Shown: in pieces, positions 48,660 through 59,236 of the stretch
Layout: each line of letters starts with the position of its first letter
Position numbering within the stretch: position 1 is the first letter of the stretch
Assembly: GCA_020466095.1 (NCBI GenBank)
Contig: CM035807.1
Span: 101,368,436-101,432,435 of the forward strand
DNA length: 64,000 bases
Direction of reading: 5' to 3'
From: Chlorops oryzae
Lineage: Eukaryota; Arthropoda; Insecta; Diptera; Chloropidae
Made by a program: the position numbers and the translations under genes
Notes under the pieces: generated by a model
Told to the model about the DNA's origin: nothing
What the model saw: the letters and a program-made list of their open reading frames with translations, nothing else
Database searches by the model: none

Positions 48660-50770
48660 TAAGAACCATGCCTAGAAAACTATCTTCCCCGTAAGAATAT
48701 TCTAATATTACTCTTTTAAGCTTCAAACTAGGGTTCAATTTTCTTTATTTGATAATTTTGAATAAGTCTTTCACAATAGTAGTTCCAATAGTTTTCTAAG
48801 CTTAAAGTTTATGTTTGTAAGCTATTTAAAAGCTATTTCTAAAGCGCTTTGGTTTATTGGGTAGCTTCAGAAACATTTGAAGCTATTTGCATTTTAGTAT
48901 TTCTGTACTCAACTTTGAAGTGGTTGAAATATGTTTTCATTAAATCTATTTGAGTAAACTTAAATTGCTGACTTTAAGAATTTCTTTTGTCTATTTTTTA
49001 ACCTGAAAATTTTCTTCTCAAGTTGAGTTATTTTTATAAAAAAAAAGAACACTAAAAAATTAAAATAAAATCGATGAGTTCGAACAACTTGCTTACAATG
49101 CTGTCAGGTAATCGTTAAAAAGTTGGAATGTCCTTTATGAAAAGACGAATTAAAACTTTCAGCCAATGCAGACAGACATGCACACACACAGACCCACACA
49201 CCCACACAATAGGAGAAGAGAACGAAACTTTCCCGCAAAAATCAATCAAAAAAAGTTATATCTAACAAGAAACAATTCCGTTGAGTGTTACTGTCTCTTG
49301 CCTGTTTTTTATGCTATGGGCGTTAGATGACTGCTGAGAGCAAAGTTATAGACCACAAAGTTCTTGAATACGTTCATCACTTATGTACGCACATACCAAA
49401 GAGATTGGATTCATAACATGTTCGCAGTGGCGAAAATTTTTTTTTTTTTTTATGTATTTCCACATGAGTTTGTTTTAATTTCTTTCCCTAATCGCCCTTC
49501 GGAAAGTTCTCCTGCAGTTGTACGTCAATGGCGGCGGAAATTCTTTTTCCGTCTTGTAAAGCAGACTTTTGAAATCAACTTTACGTGGTCTTTTTTTATT
49601 TTTTTTTTTGTTGGTTTTTTTTCCTTCTTATGTGCGTTGAAGAGTTTGGGATTCGAAATTGCAGTTGCATGAATGAATGAAGCTATGAACTTCAAATATG
49701 CTGAAAAAGCAATCAATGAATGGAAAAAAACTATTAGAAAGAAGTAAAAAAAAGAAGGATTCCTTGATTTAAGCGTAGGAATTCACAAACGAGTATCAGC
49801 TTGCCGGTGTTCACAATATTCCACCATGCTTGTAGGAAGCTAGCAAGCAAGCATGCATGCATGCATGTTGGAGTCAAGGTACATAAAGCTCACTGAAAGC
49901 TCGAGTGACTGAATGAATGAATGAATTTTCGGTCGAAGCGTAAGCGTAAGCGGTGTGGAAAAGCACATTTCAAAGTTACAAAATAAGAAGCAAAAACGAG
50001 GAGAAATGAAAAGCGGAAAAGACATTTCGCTAGTCTGTAAACGTCAGAAGGTATTGGGGCTATTCGCTTTTTCTCTATTTCTTTTATTCTTTCTTTTTTT
50101 TTTTTTTGGTTTGCTCCTTGCAATCAAAGAATTTCGGATCTCTCTATTTCAACTGGGGAAAAGGAACGATACGTGTACGAGAAATCGTATAAAATCCTGC
50201 CACATACGCGGCAAACGTTCTAATTTAGAAGTCAGAACATGCACGAAGTACCCAATTGGAGTGAAAAGGCGCCACACGGTCCATACACGGCAGTGGGAAA
50301 CCCACATCACCATCACCATCACCGCCAACGCCACGCGACCAGTTCCTTTTATTTTTCCATCATATCAACATCACAAACCACCATTACTGGCAATGACGTT
50401 TCAGTAGTTGTCCTTGTGAAGGCTCATTGCGTTTGTGAAAATGGTTTTTAGTTAATTTGCTTCAATAAAATGGTGGCATAGAGAAACAGGAAATAAACGG
50501 TAAAGCCAGTCAAAAGCAAAAAGGAATAAAAAACAGAAGCAAAAAAAAAAAAAACAGGTGAAATGCTAAAAAGTTTTCCTTCAAAAATTTTAAGCACGCT
50601 GCCAAGCGATCCGATGTGGCATGGTGCTGCGGTGCGGTGCGTATGTGTGATTACCTGCTGGGCATCAAAAATTAGCAATAGCAAATTTTGCGATGAAAGG
50701 AAACGAGCTCAACAATGACAGAGCGAGATGTGTGCAGGATGTGGAAGTGAAGTTGAGTGAGGGAAAGAAT

Positions 50771-50771
<1 letters not shown>
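48660..50771. other. Unique stretch, no gene recognised
   Basis: There are A/T runs at 49436-49450 and 49590-49622 and a GCAT run at 49849-49866. The 150-codon frame at 49955-50407 is lysine- and phenylalanine-rich through simple runs and has no domain I recognise. CACATCACCATCACCATCAC at 50302 is a short trinucleotide-like run. Confidence 0.45.

Positions 50772-50857
<86 letters not shown>
50772..50857. repeat. (AG)n microsatellite, about 43 units
   Basis: An uninterrupted AG run of 86 bases, followed by TGAGAGAGA. Long GA runs can bind GAGA-type factors in flies, but nothing here shows a promoter. Confidence 0.95.
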
Positions 50858-50860
<3 letters not shown>

Positions 50861-51906
50861 GAGAGATGAAATGGAAGGTAGAAAGAAAAAGTAAAACCTG
50901 CCAATTGAAGAAATAATTTCCTTTGATCTCGCTTTTAAGCATTTTCAGGAACTACGGTTTATAAGGAATAAAGCTTCTAATCGTGTTTCTGCAAAATTCT
51001 TGAAAATATTTTCTTCATCCCGTTGTGTGTGGAAAATGAAGAAATAAAATAAATAAATGCCCGTCACGTACATCAAGTTGAAAAAGTTAATAAAATTTAT
51101 GTACTTGAAGTTTTTGTGAATTTTATTTCTCTTAAGGCAAGAATGTGATGTGATGTGCAGAGTAAAAATCAAAAAAGACTGCCGCATTTTGAAACAACTC
51201 CTCAGTGAAACGAGTCCTTTGAAAAGCCTTCACTTTAAAAAACTTTACAAGAGTTCTTCAAATGAAGGAAATTTCCACTCGAATTTGATCAGTAAAATAT
51301 ATTTATTTTTTTTAAATAAAATCCTTCAAAAAAGTTAGTGCTTGAAGAACCGTTTGGGGCTGATAGTTCTTATGGAACGAGACCTCCTTTCCAAGGAGGG
51401 AAAAAACAACATAGTTTAGCCATTAATGAGCGAATTATCAAAGTCGCCACATGTCCTGTTTTGTAAGCGTATGATCTCAACCTTTACAGAGATATAAGGG
51501 GTTTTCTGAAACACTTAAATCGAAAACTTGTGATACATAACGTCCCAGAAAATATTCTGAGCCCTAAAAGAATCATATGGGCAAATCCACGAGAAGCTTT
51601 CCTACCCGTGAAACCCCTGACAGCCATTCTGAGGACAAATTGTGTAATTTCAGTGCTTAACGATTGTTAAACGTTGTAACAATTTTAGATCCTTGAGAAT
51701 CACGTCCTTTTTTTCCAATTATTCTGAGCTTAAACCCCAAAAATGAGTGTCACGGGTGGGACCGTATTCATAGAATTGCCCATATATGTATGTATCCTAA
51801 TTTGGAGTCGGAGCTCTTATAATGAACTCTTTTAAGAGTTTTAAAAAGCGTGTTTTCCTTCTTGCGAAGGTCGTTATATATGAGACATATAACGAAGGAG
51901 AATATA
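50858..51906. other. AT-rich stretch, no gene recognised
   Basis: No repeated, inverted or coding structure was found before the MITE at 51907. Confidence 0.5.
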
Positions 51907-52072
51907 CAGGGTGTCCCGAAATCTTTTGTAAAAAATCAAACCATCGATAGGTCGAGTCAAGTAAAACATTTTTCGTTTTCAGACAAAACTCTCTTAGTGG
52001 TACCGTTTAGGAGCTGTAGCACTTCGACCTATCGATGGTTTGATTTTTTACAAATGTTTTCGGGACACCCTG
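51907..52072. mobile_element. 166-bp mariner-type MITE
   Basis: The element starts CAGGGTGTCCCGAAATC and ends with its inverse (TTCGGGACACCCTG), flanked by TA at 51905-51906 and 52073-52074. The inverted arms run about 55 bases and include AATCAAACCATCGATAGGTC and its complement. TA duplication and CAGGGTGTCCC ends are typical of Tc1/mariner MITEs. The arms differ at only a few positions (CTTTTGT against CATTTGT), so the insertion is fairly young. It encodes nothing. Confidence 0.85.
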
Positions 52073-52144
52073 TATTCATATCTAGAGATTTTTTTTTTGT
52101 TAATTTGACAATTCAAGATTTTAATATGCATACTAAATCGAACT

Positions 52145-52285
52145 AATTTGGAATTTTTGAATCTGAATTTTTTGAATATTTTGAATTTTTTTTGAATTTA
52201 TTTTTTGAATATTTTTTAAATATTTTTTGAATATTTTTTTGAATTTTTTTTTTTTCAGTGTTTTACATATTCAAATTCCGAGGCA
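52145..52285. repeat. T-rich dispersed repeat, inverted partner of 32857-33015
   Basis: TTTTTTGAATATTTT- and GAATTTTTTTG-like units end in ACATATTCAAATTCCGAGGC, the exact complement of the leader at 32868-32890. Orientation is opposite to the first copy. Confidence 0.75.
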
Positions 52286-52464
52286 TATTCATAGCATATC
52301 ATATGAGTCTTTCCGCACTCATATTTATGATATTAAAAAGACTCCAAAGTTTTCAGTAATAATTATCCCAGCAAACCATAAGAGTCAGAAAAGAAACTTT
52401 TCAGGGTCCTTTTTCGGAGCTTTCACCCTCATAAAGAGTGCATAAAACAATCGTTAACGATCTT

Positions 52465-52610
52465 CTCCAGTGGACACTTTTCGGAAATGTTCTAGTCTCT
52501 TGCTTCTCAAATAATCTCCTCTTAAGCGGACACTTTTACTCATGGGACACCTCTACTAAGCGGACATATTTTTCGGTCCCATGGGAGTACGCTTAAGAGA
52601 GAGTACACTA
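52465..52610. repeat. Imperfect hairpin with CTCTTAAGCG arms
   Basis: CTCTTAAGCGGACACTTTTA and CATGGGAC (52518-52548) face GGTCCCATGGGAGTACGCTT and AAGAGAG (52575-52601) as an imperfect inverted pair. Further GGACACTTTTCGG and GCGGACATATTTTTCGG repeats lie within and beside it. This looks like the clustered end repeats of a TIR element, but no complete element is visible. Confidence 0.5.
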
Positions 52611-53494
52611 CAATGTACGAGAACGAGCCATCTCCCTAAAACTAACAACGTGGATGATTTCACATTAGGATAAATTCAACCCAAAAAAATCAGAACGATT
52701 CTAAAGTACAATCAATGATAAATTCTATCATCCAATTTCTGATCTAATTGTGACCTTGAATTGCCTTCAGTAAGACGCTCATTAACGGGGAAAATTTTTT
52801 AAATAAACCACGAAGAAGTATATAAATAAATATTCGGAATATTATGGATGGAGAGAAATATTTTAAATTTTGGTGTATTTCCATTTAAAAATATCTTGAG
52901 CAAGGCTTGTAGGCTTTTAGAATTTTCTCAAAGCCTCAATTAAGCTAGGTTGGTGAAGGCTTTTAAAATAGGCGGATTTGAAAAAAAATCTGCTTTTCTA
53001 AGCACAGTGGAAAAGGAATTGAAGGGAACAAGAATATCGAACATTTATAAACAGACGTCATCATATTCTATTTTTTATTGATGCTAAGAATACTTCTTTT
53101 TTCCGTTGAGAGAAATTTCCAGGGAGAAAAATCCCGGGGAATATTAATTGTGAATAGGGCTGATAAATTTTTTGAATTTTCTTATGTTGGTATATCCTTT
53201 GGTGTTTAATTTCAACACTTTCTGTTACCCTAATCATTAACTAACTAATTCCAATTTGAATGTGATAGAAATAAATCACCTGAACTTACTTTTTGCGAGC
53301 AGAAAATTCCATTTCATTATTTCCTTCCTTCTGATTAATGAGAGTTCACCGAAGCCTTTTATTTTGCACCACAAAATTTAACGAGAATGACTTTTCAAAC
53401 TCACAAGCCCGGGGAAAATTCTATTCATAGCAAAATAGACTCTTGTGTCTACGACTCCTTTTTGCTGTTTAAGCAAATTTTTTGACTGCTCTCC
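52611..53494. other. AT-rich stretch, no gene recognised
   Basis: Nothing beyond ordinary AT-rich DNA is visible. Confidence 0.5.
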
Positions 53495-53518
53495 CACACA
53501 CACACACACACACACACA
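53495..53518. repeat. (CA)n microsatellite, 12 units
   Basis: A pure CA run of 24 bases. Confidence 0.9.
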
Positions 53519-53647
53519 GCCAATTACACAAACTTTTCGTGCCAAGTTACCAAAAAAAAAAAAAGCCAAAATATGGGAAAAAATAAACAGGGTGTCATTC
53601 TTTTTCGCTTTTAACTGCATTTTCCGCATAACCTTTTATTTCTTATG

Positions 53648-53815
53648 TCAAATTAGAAAAGTTTCCTCCACGTTTGGCACAACCAACGCGTTGCATTGCG
53701 TTGCGTTGTGCTTCTCGTCCGCGTCCTCGTCCTTGTCCGCGTCCTCGTCCGCGTCGAAGGCGCAGTTGAAGTTGATGTTAAAGTCGAGCCACGCAAGTGA
53801 AACCAACAAAACCAT
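53648..53815 (-). CDS. Small ORF, 55 aa, leader-like start and acidic repeat (speculative)
   Basis: On the minus strand an ATG at 53815 in a fair context (AACATGG) opens 55 codons to a TGA at 53648. The peptide starts MVLLVSLAWL, which resembles a short hydrophobic signal segment. A D/E-A-D repeat with one lysine substitution (about residues 20-35) follows, then an N-A-T glycosylation-type site and a C-terminal VEETFLI. The acidic repeat is produced by a 12-bp minisatellite at 53708-53757. An in-frame stop lies 12 bases upstream of the ATG. There is no known family, no splice evidence and no second copy, so chance is quite likely. Confidence 0.15.
   Translation of the reverse strand: MVLLVSLAWLDFNINFNCAFDADEDADKDEDADEKHNATQCNALVVPNVEETFLI
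53708..53757. repeat. 12-bp GC-rich minisatellite (GTCCGCGTCCTC)n
   Basis: About four units of GTCCGCGTCCTC with a CTTGTCC variant form an unusually GC- and CpG-rich island in AT-rich DNA. The unit is a multiple of three and keeps frames open, which explains the small ORF over it. Confidence 0.85.
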
Positions 53816-56129
53816 GTTAAGAAATTATTACCCGGAAACGTTTTCGGAAAACTGCATCTGAAATTTCTTACAACTAATGTAACTGCTGCTTCTACTGCTG
53901 CAGTTGCTGCTGCTGCTGCTGCTGTTGTTGCTTCTTTGGAAAGTGAGTAAATTGCGGTTTATTCGCTGTGCTGCCTTCTCATGAGGAAAATGTAAGCCCT
54001 GCGTACGGTTGATGTTGTTGCAACAATTTGCTTACTTAGTGTCAGAATTGGAAGAAAGGAAGAATTAAAAGAAAATAAAAATAAAAAAAGAATCAACAGT
54101 GGGAGAAAGTTTTATAAAAAAAGTTCCTCCATTATTCGAAAAAGTTTTGCTTGAAGAAAGGCAAAAAATTTCTCAGACAATAAACCTGTTTTTGTTCTTC
54201 TAAGAAAATGTATTGCTTTTGAGTTTTTCATTCAACATTTTCCAAAGTTGGCTTATATATGGTAATGAACCAAGGTATCGGAATTCCAAAGCACCTTGTT
54301 TTAAGCAACATTTTCTTACGCTCCACAGAATTGTTGCAGAAGAAAAAAAAAATTATATCGACTATAGAATTTTTTTCGAAAACAAAATCACCTTAAAATT
54401 TGGTCAAATCGAAAGGACTCTGAAGATGCAAAGAGTAATGAGTATCAAAAAAGTCAGTTGAAAAGAAGAATCAACATCAAATGAATTCAAGACAGACTGA
54501 TGGAGAAAATAACAAACCTTATGAATACCCACTTTTCCTTGAAGCTGTCCACAATTTCGGTGTTGAAATGTGGCTTAAGCTTCTTTCAAATGCGTACGAT
54601 TCATCTTACTTGCGAGACTGAAGTTTTCAAGACGAAGTAATTTATCACGGGGCATTACTAATAAAAAATAATATAAAAAAAATAATAATAAAAAAATATA
54701 GAAAAAAAGTCGAAGGGAATTCGCTTGAATCATTTGGATGTTGACAGTAATGGAATTAGGTCCTCTCATTATTTTTGTTGTTGTTTACCTTCCATTCAAT
54801 CTTTCAATGGAAAATTTTATTGTATTTACTCAATGAATGGTCGAATTAATTAGTGCCAAGGTAGATGGAAAATGTATTTTCTGTTGGTTGACAATGGCAA
54901 CAAAATCCCTGAAGTGATGGCATTTTGGTCTTGGCCATTGGGAACGTCTCAAAAGCTGAATCTATCACACCCAAAAATGTCATTATTTTGTTTACAAATG
55001 AGAAAGAAATCTTGACAGTATATATTTGAATAAAAATCAATTTAATTTTTTTCTTTAGTTTGTCATTTCTTACCTTAAATAAATATATTGTTAAGACAAT
55101 TCTTAAGACCTTAATCAGAAATTTTCCCTGAAATACTCTAGACGTCTAAATAAATAATTTGAAGCTCATTGTTTTATCATTGTGTCATATGCATGCAGTC
55201 AGTTGAGCCATTGCCATATCGTCGTCCAATTGTCACTATTTGTGCAGAGTCAGGGATCTCGCTTCGTTTTACACACCACAAACAACACATCCCACTCAAT
55301 TGAGAGTGCTATGTTTCAGCTTCATATTCCCAAACGTACTTACGTACTTGGCATTGTCATCGAATGACGTCTGGTTAGTAGTATTGTACGTATGTATGTA
55401 TGTATGTATGTATGTATGTATGTACGTACAACATACGAGTACAAACAATGTAAAAGGGCGACCGGAGAAAGATGTTGGCTGGTACTTTGCTACAAGGACA
55501 CCAATGCTTAACAATAAACAACAGCTGCGCTCACAGACAACAGAAACAGACGAGCAAATACAAGAAAGGCACACACACACACCCATGCATATATGTGCAT
55601 ATATATAGAGCCGAAAAGGAAAAATAAAGTGCCGCAAGTACATACAAGCGCAAGTGCAGCAAAAGAGCTCAAGACTTGCACGAGAAAACATGTTAACGAG
55701 CGTCAAATAACATGAGCGCATGAAACCTTGCCAGCCAAACGAAGCAAAGTGAGACGAAATTTTGAGTAAAGAAAAAAAAAACAAAAACCAAAACAAAAAA
55801 ATTAAAATGAAAATAATGTGAAAGGATCTTTCTTGAAAAGGCAAATTAAATACATAAAAAAAGCCAACATCAAACGTTGCCATATTTTACAAGCCCTTCT
55901 TTTTAAATAAGAACAAAAAGAAAAGAAATAAGATACAAATAAAATAAAAGAAAAGTTGATTGACATAGCTTAAGGCTTCATTGTCAGATGGCTATGTTGT
56001 AGATTTGCTGCTGATTTGGGTACATTACAAGGAGGAGATTTTACTCTTTAAAGCATCAAATATAATTTAAAATTTGCACTAAATTTTTATTAATAGGTTT
56101 ATGTTAACGATCACTATCAGCCCAATTAA
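53816..56129. other. Mostly AT-rich DNA with simple repeats, no gene recognised
   Basis: GCT/GTT repeats occur at 53888-53932, A-rich sequence at 54660-54710, and a GTAT run at 55386-55424. The 195-codon minus-strand frame at 55296-55883 reads through the GTAT run as a YIHT repeat and has no domain I recognise; I treat it as chance. Confidence 0.45.
55386..55424. repeat. (GTAT)n microsatellite, about 9 units
   Basis: GTATGTAT repeated, bounded by GTACGTAT and GTACGTAC variants. Confidence 0.9.
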
Positions 56130-56410
56130 GGCCATATTACAGTGCATACTTAAGGTCTCCTTAGCACTTAAGTAAAGCTTAAGTCTGTAAGCATTTAACA
56201 GTACGAAATTTTAGTGCTCCTAAATAGTTCAAATTATTAATGAAGGATCACTATTTTACGAATTTAAAAAGATAAACAAAAATAAGGTTTTGAAAATGTT
56301 GCTGCCGAAAACAATTTTCGTGAGTTTGGAATAAATTGACTGTTAAACACTTGACACTTAAGGTGCTTAAGTCTTTATGCTCCACTTAAGTATACACTGT
56401 TATATGGGCC
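56130..56410. mobile_element. 281-bp TIR element (MITE), GGCCATAT/ATATGGGCC ends
   Basis: The left arm reads GGCCATATTACAGTGCATAC then TTAAG; the right arm, reversed, reads GGCCCATATAACAGTGTATA then CTTAAG. Inverted similarity continues to about 70 bases on each side, where both arms carry CTTAAG boxes and end in ATTTAACAG and GTTTAACAG. The centre is about 140 bases of AT-rich DNA. Flanks are TTAA on the left and AAGT on the right; no clean target duplication is visible. No coding frame. Confidence 0.7.
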
Positions 56411-56505
56411 AAGTATTCCCAGCGGATTCGAGAGAAAAAATCCCCCTTTTCTAAGCACACGAGGAAATCTATTGAAAGGAAGCAAGGTTAGGAGGAAAGG
56501 TTAGT

Positions 56506-56698
56506 GTGACTGCCACCATTAAGGATGATACACTTAGGCCTCACATGAGCCCAATTGTGATGCCACGACAATGGGAAAACAAAGAAAAACAGAAACAAAA
56601 AAACGACACCAAAACCATCCATGACCTTGACTGGGGTTGAACCCAGACCCCCTCGCTTGGTAAGTTGGCATCCCAACCAACTTCGGCACAGAATCCGT
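56506..56698 (-). mobile_element. tRNA-derived SINE, copy 2 (uninterrupted)
   Basis: On the minus strand the order is GTTGGTTGGGATGCCAACTT (A-box region), ACCAAGCGAGGGGGTCTG, GGGTTCAACCCC (B box), then a T-rich linker including TTTTTGTTTCTG, then GGCATCACAATTGGGC and GGTGGCAGTCAC. The same order occurs in 26466-26718 in the same orientation. The length is 193. It is non-coding and dependent on a LINE partner. No terminal tail is visible. Confidence 0.75.
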
Positions 56699-59204
56699 CA
56701 AAGGCAGCAAGAAGTTTGAAGATTTTTAAGCAAATATCTTTACATTCTTCCTTTTTTTAACGCTTAGTACACTTCCTTTTTCCACATGAGAAAGTTTCGA
56801 GGGAAAACTTATCTAGGGAAGATATTTCTGAGGAATATTCATTCAAAATTGGGTTGTATTTTAAAATCTTTTCTTCGATGTCTTGAAGCTCTTATTAAGA
56901 TTCTTCTAAAGAATCTTCAGAAGCGTACAACAGTTGAATGTCAACCAGAACTGATCTTCAAAGAAAAAGGACTTTATTTTACATATGATTCTAATCAGAA
57001 TCGAAGTAAGAAGGGATCAAGTTCTTCCATCTTTCTGCATGGGATGGCCTTTGTTTCCCCCATCGGCAGAAACAATCAAGTCGATACCAAGCTCTTCAAA
57101 GGCAGATGTGCTCCACCAAATGCCAAAAAAAAAAAAAAATATCAATAAAAAAAATTAATAAATCCGAATGTGATTCATTAAAGATTCTTAAGCTGGGTGT
57201 TCCTCCATCCAAATTAGCTTATTTATAAATCCATTCTCAGAGTGCTTCTCACTTTTAATTGCTAATTTATTAGAATTTTTCATTAAAGTCGCTAACACTT
57301 GCGGCTGCCGTAGTTTCGCAATCGCAGTCTGACGTCGCAATACTAGGACGACTGCAAGGAATGGCATCCTCACGATTGAATGAGGTGTGCAATGAATTGC
57401 GACTAATGCCCAACGACGTCAAACAATGTCTATTTAATTAATGCAACTTTAACCGGAGGAGGAAGAAGGTCTATTTCGAGTGGCCATCCGAAGAAAAGGC
57501 CAAAGAAAATAAACGAGATTAACTCAAATGAAGGACATTTCAGAGCTTATCACAGAGACGAAAAGCATTTCTAATGTGACTCGCAGCGCGCAAACAAACA
57601 GGAAAACGTCAAGCAGCAGCAGCAGCAGCAGCAGCAGCATCTGCAGGACCCTTTGGAACCCTTACCGTAGCCGAAGCCATTGCCGCAGCCGTAGTTTGTA
57701 CTGAAAATCTATAGCAATAGTAATGGGGCTTACTATTAAATCAACAGCAGACGAAAAGCTTTGCAAGGATAACAGTATTAAATTGTTGGACGGAGCACAG
57801 CTGTCATCAGCGGCGACAACGATGGCGAAGATTGCAACGTAAACAAGTCGCTATCGTAAAACAGGAGTAGAAATGACATTTAAGCTCGCATAATTAATTT
57901 GAACTCCACCCGATACAGTGTGCAGTACCTAAAGGGCAGTAAGGTACAGTCTGACTGCTGCTGGATTTGAGGCACGTAAAGCTGGAAGCAAAGCAGCTGT
58001 CCAATAAACTATTGTGGTCATCGCTCTGTTTGTGTGTGTGTGTGAGTGTGGGTTTTTTTTTGTGTGCTGTTTTGTTGCCCACTTTTTTGCGTTTTCCTTC
58101 AATGTCAAGCGAATGGCAATATGCTTTCCGTAAATGACAGTTCTGCAGCTTGCAGGATACTTGCAACAGTTTCCGTTCGTTTTGTTGGTTTCTGTTCCGC
58201 TCCGCTTCTACCATTTCTCTTCCACAAACAATGCAAAAAAAAAAAGAGAAAAGAATCAAAACCGGCAGCAAAAGTTTTTTCCTTTATTTTATTTTATTTT
58301 ATTTTGTTGCTGTTGTTTTTCTTAGTAAAATATCCATGACATCTGTATGGTCTGTAAGTTTAAAGCAAACATTAAGTTGACAGCAAATATACGAGACCGC
58401 ACGGGATAAAAGACTGGACCTCCACCGCAGCTGGGCAAATGAAGACAACAGCAAATGGCCATGACGTTGCTTGCTCGCTAATGCGTTTGGTGTGTCCTAA
58501 AATAAGCTCCGCATTCCGCTTGACGGCCACTAGTTACACATAACAAATTTCAAAATGTATATAAAATGAAAGCGGGACTTGGTAGGGAAACAACCACAAT
58601 TGGAAGGACAAACACACACACACGCACACGAATAGGGCAAGGATATTAATAGCGCGGAATATGAAAAATATTCCTTTCCATTGATGGTGTAATGCAATAC
58701 TCTTTCTGATCATACGAACCCTGGAACAGATGACATAATATGCCCTTTAGAAAACTTCTTTCCAAATTACTCTTTCCAATAAATTTCTTGAACATCCAAA
58801 CGCTTCATATTCAACGGAAAGAAGGGGCGCCATTTCAATTTTCCCTGTCCTCGGGTCATCCACCTACGGGATATATTAACATCATTCAGCGGCGCAAGAT
58901 GCGAATGTTGAAAGTTTTTGAAGTACACTGCCCAACAGCAGCAGGAGCAGCCGGAGCAGCAGCAAGAACAACAAGGACAATGAGAAGAAATCACGCTAGT
59001 GTCAGTCCTGATAATGCTCACGTTGAACTGACAGATAACGAAAGTAACAATAACAATGTCACCCGTTCATAAAGAGCGATGGAAAAGAGGCAGTGAGACC
59101 GAGAGCGAGGGACTGCTCAACTGGACGCCTTCAGCGATGATTTGTCTGCATACAAAACTGAGTAATAAAAATTACCTCGCACGCAGTGGGGATCATCAAA
59201 AGTC

Positions 59205-59236
<32 letters not shown>

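Noticed and set aside
55296..55883. 195-codon minus-strand frame
   Set aside because: It crosses a GTAT microsatellite as a YIHT-like repeat and has no recognisable domain. Its length is within chance for a 64-kb window.
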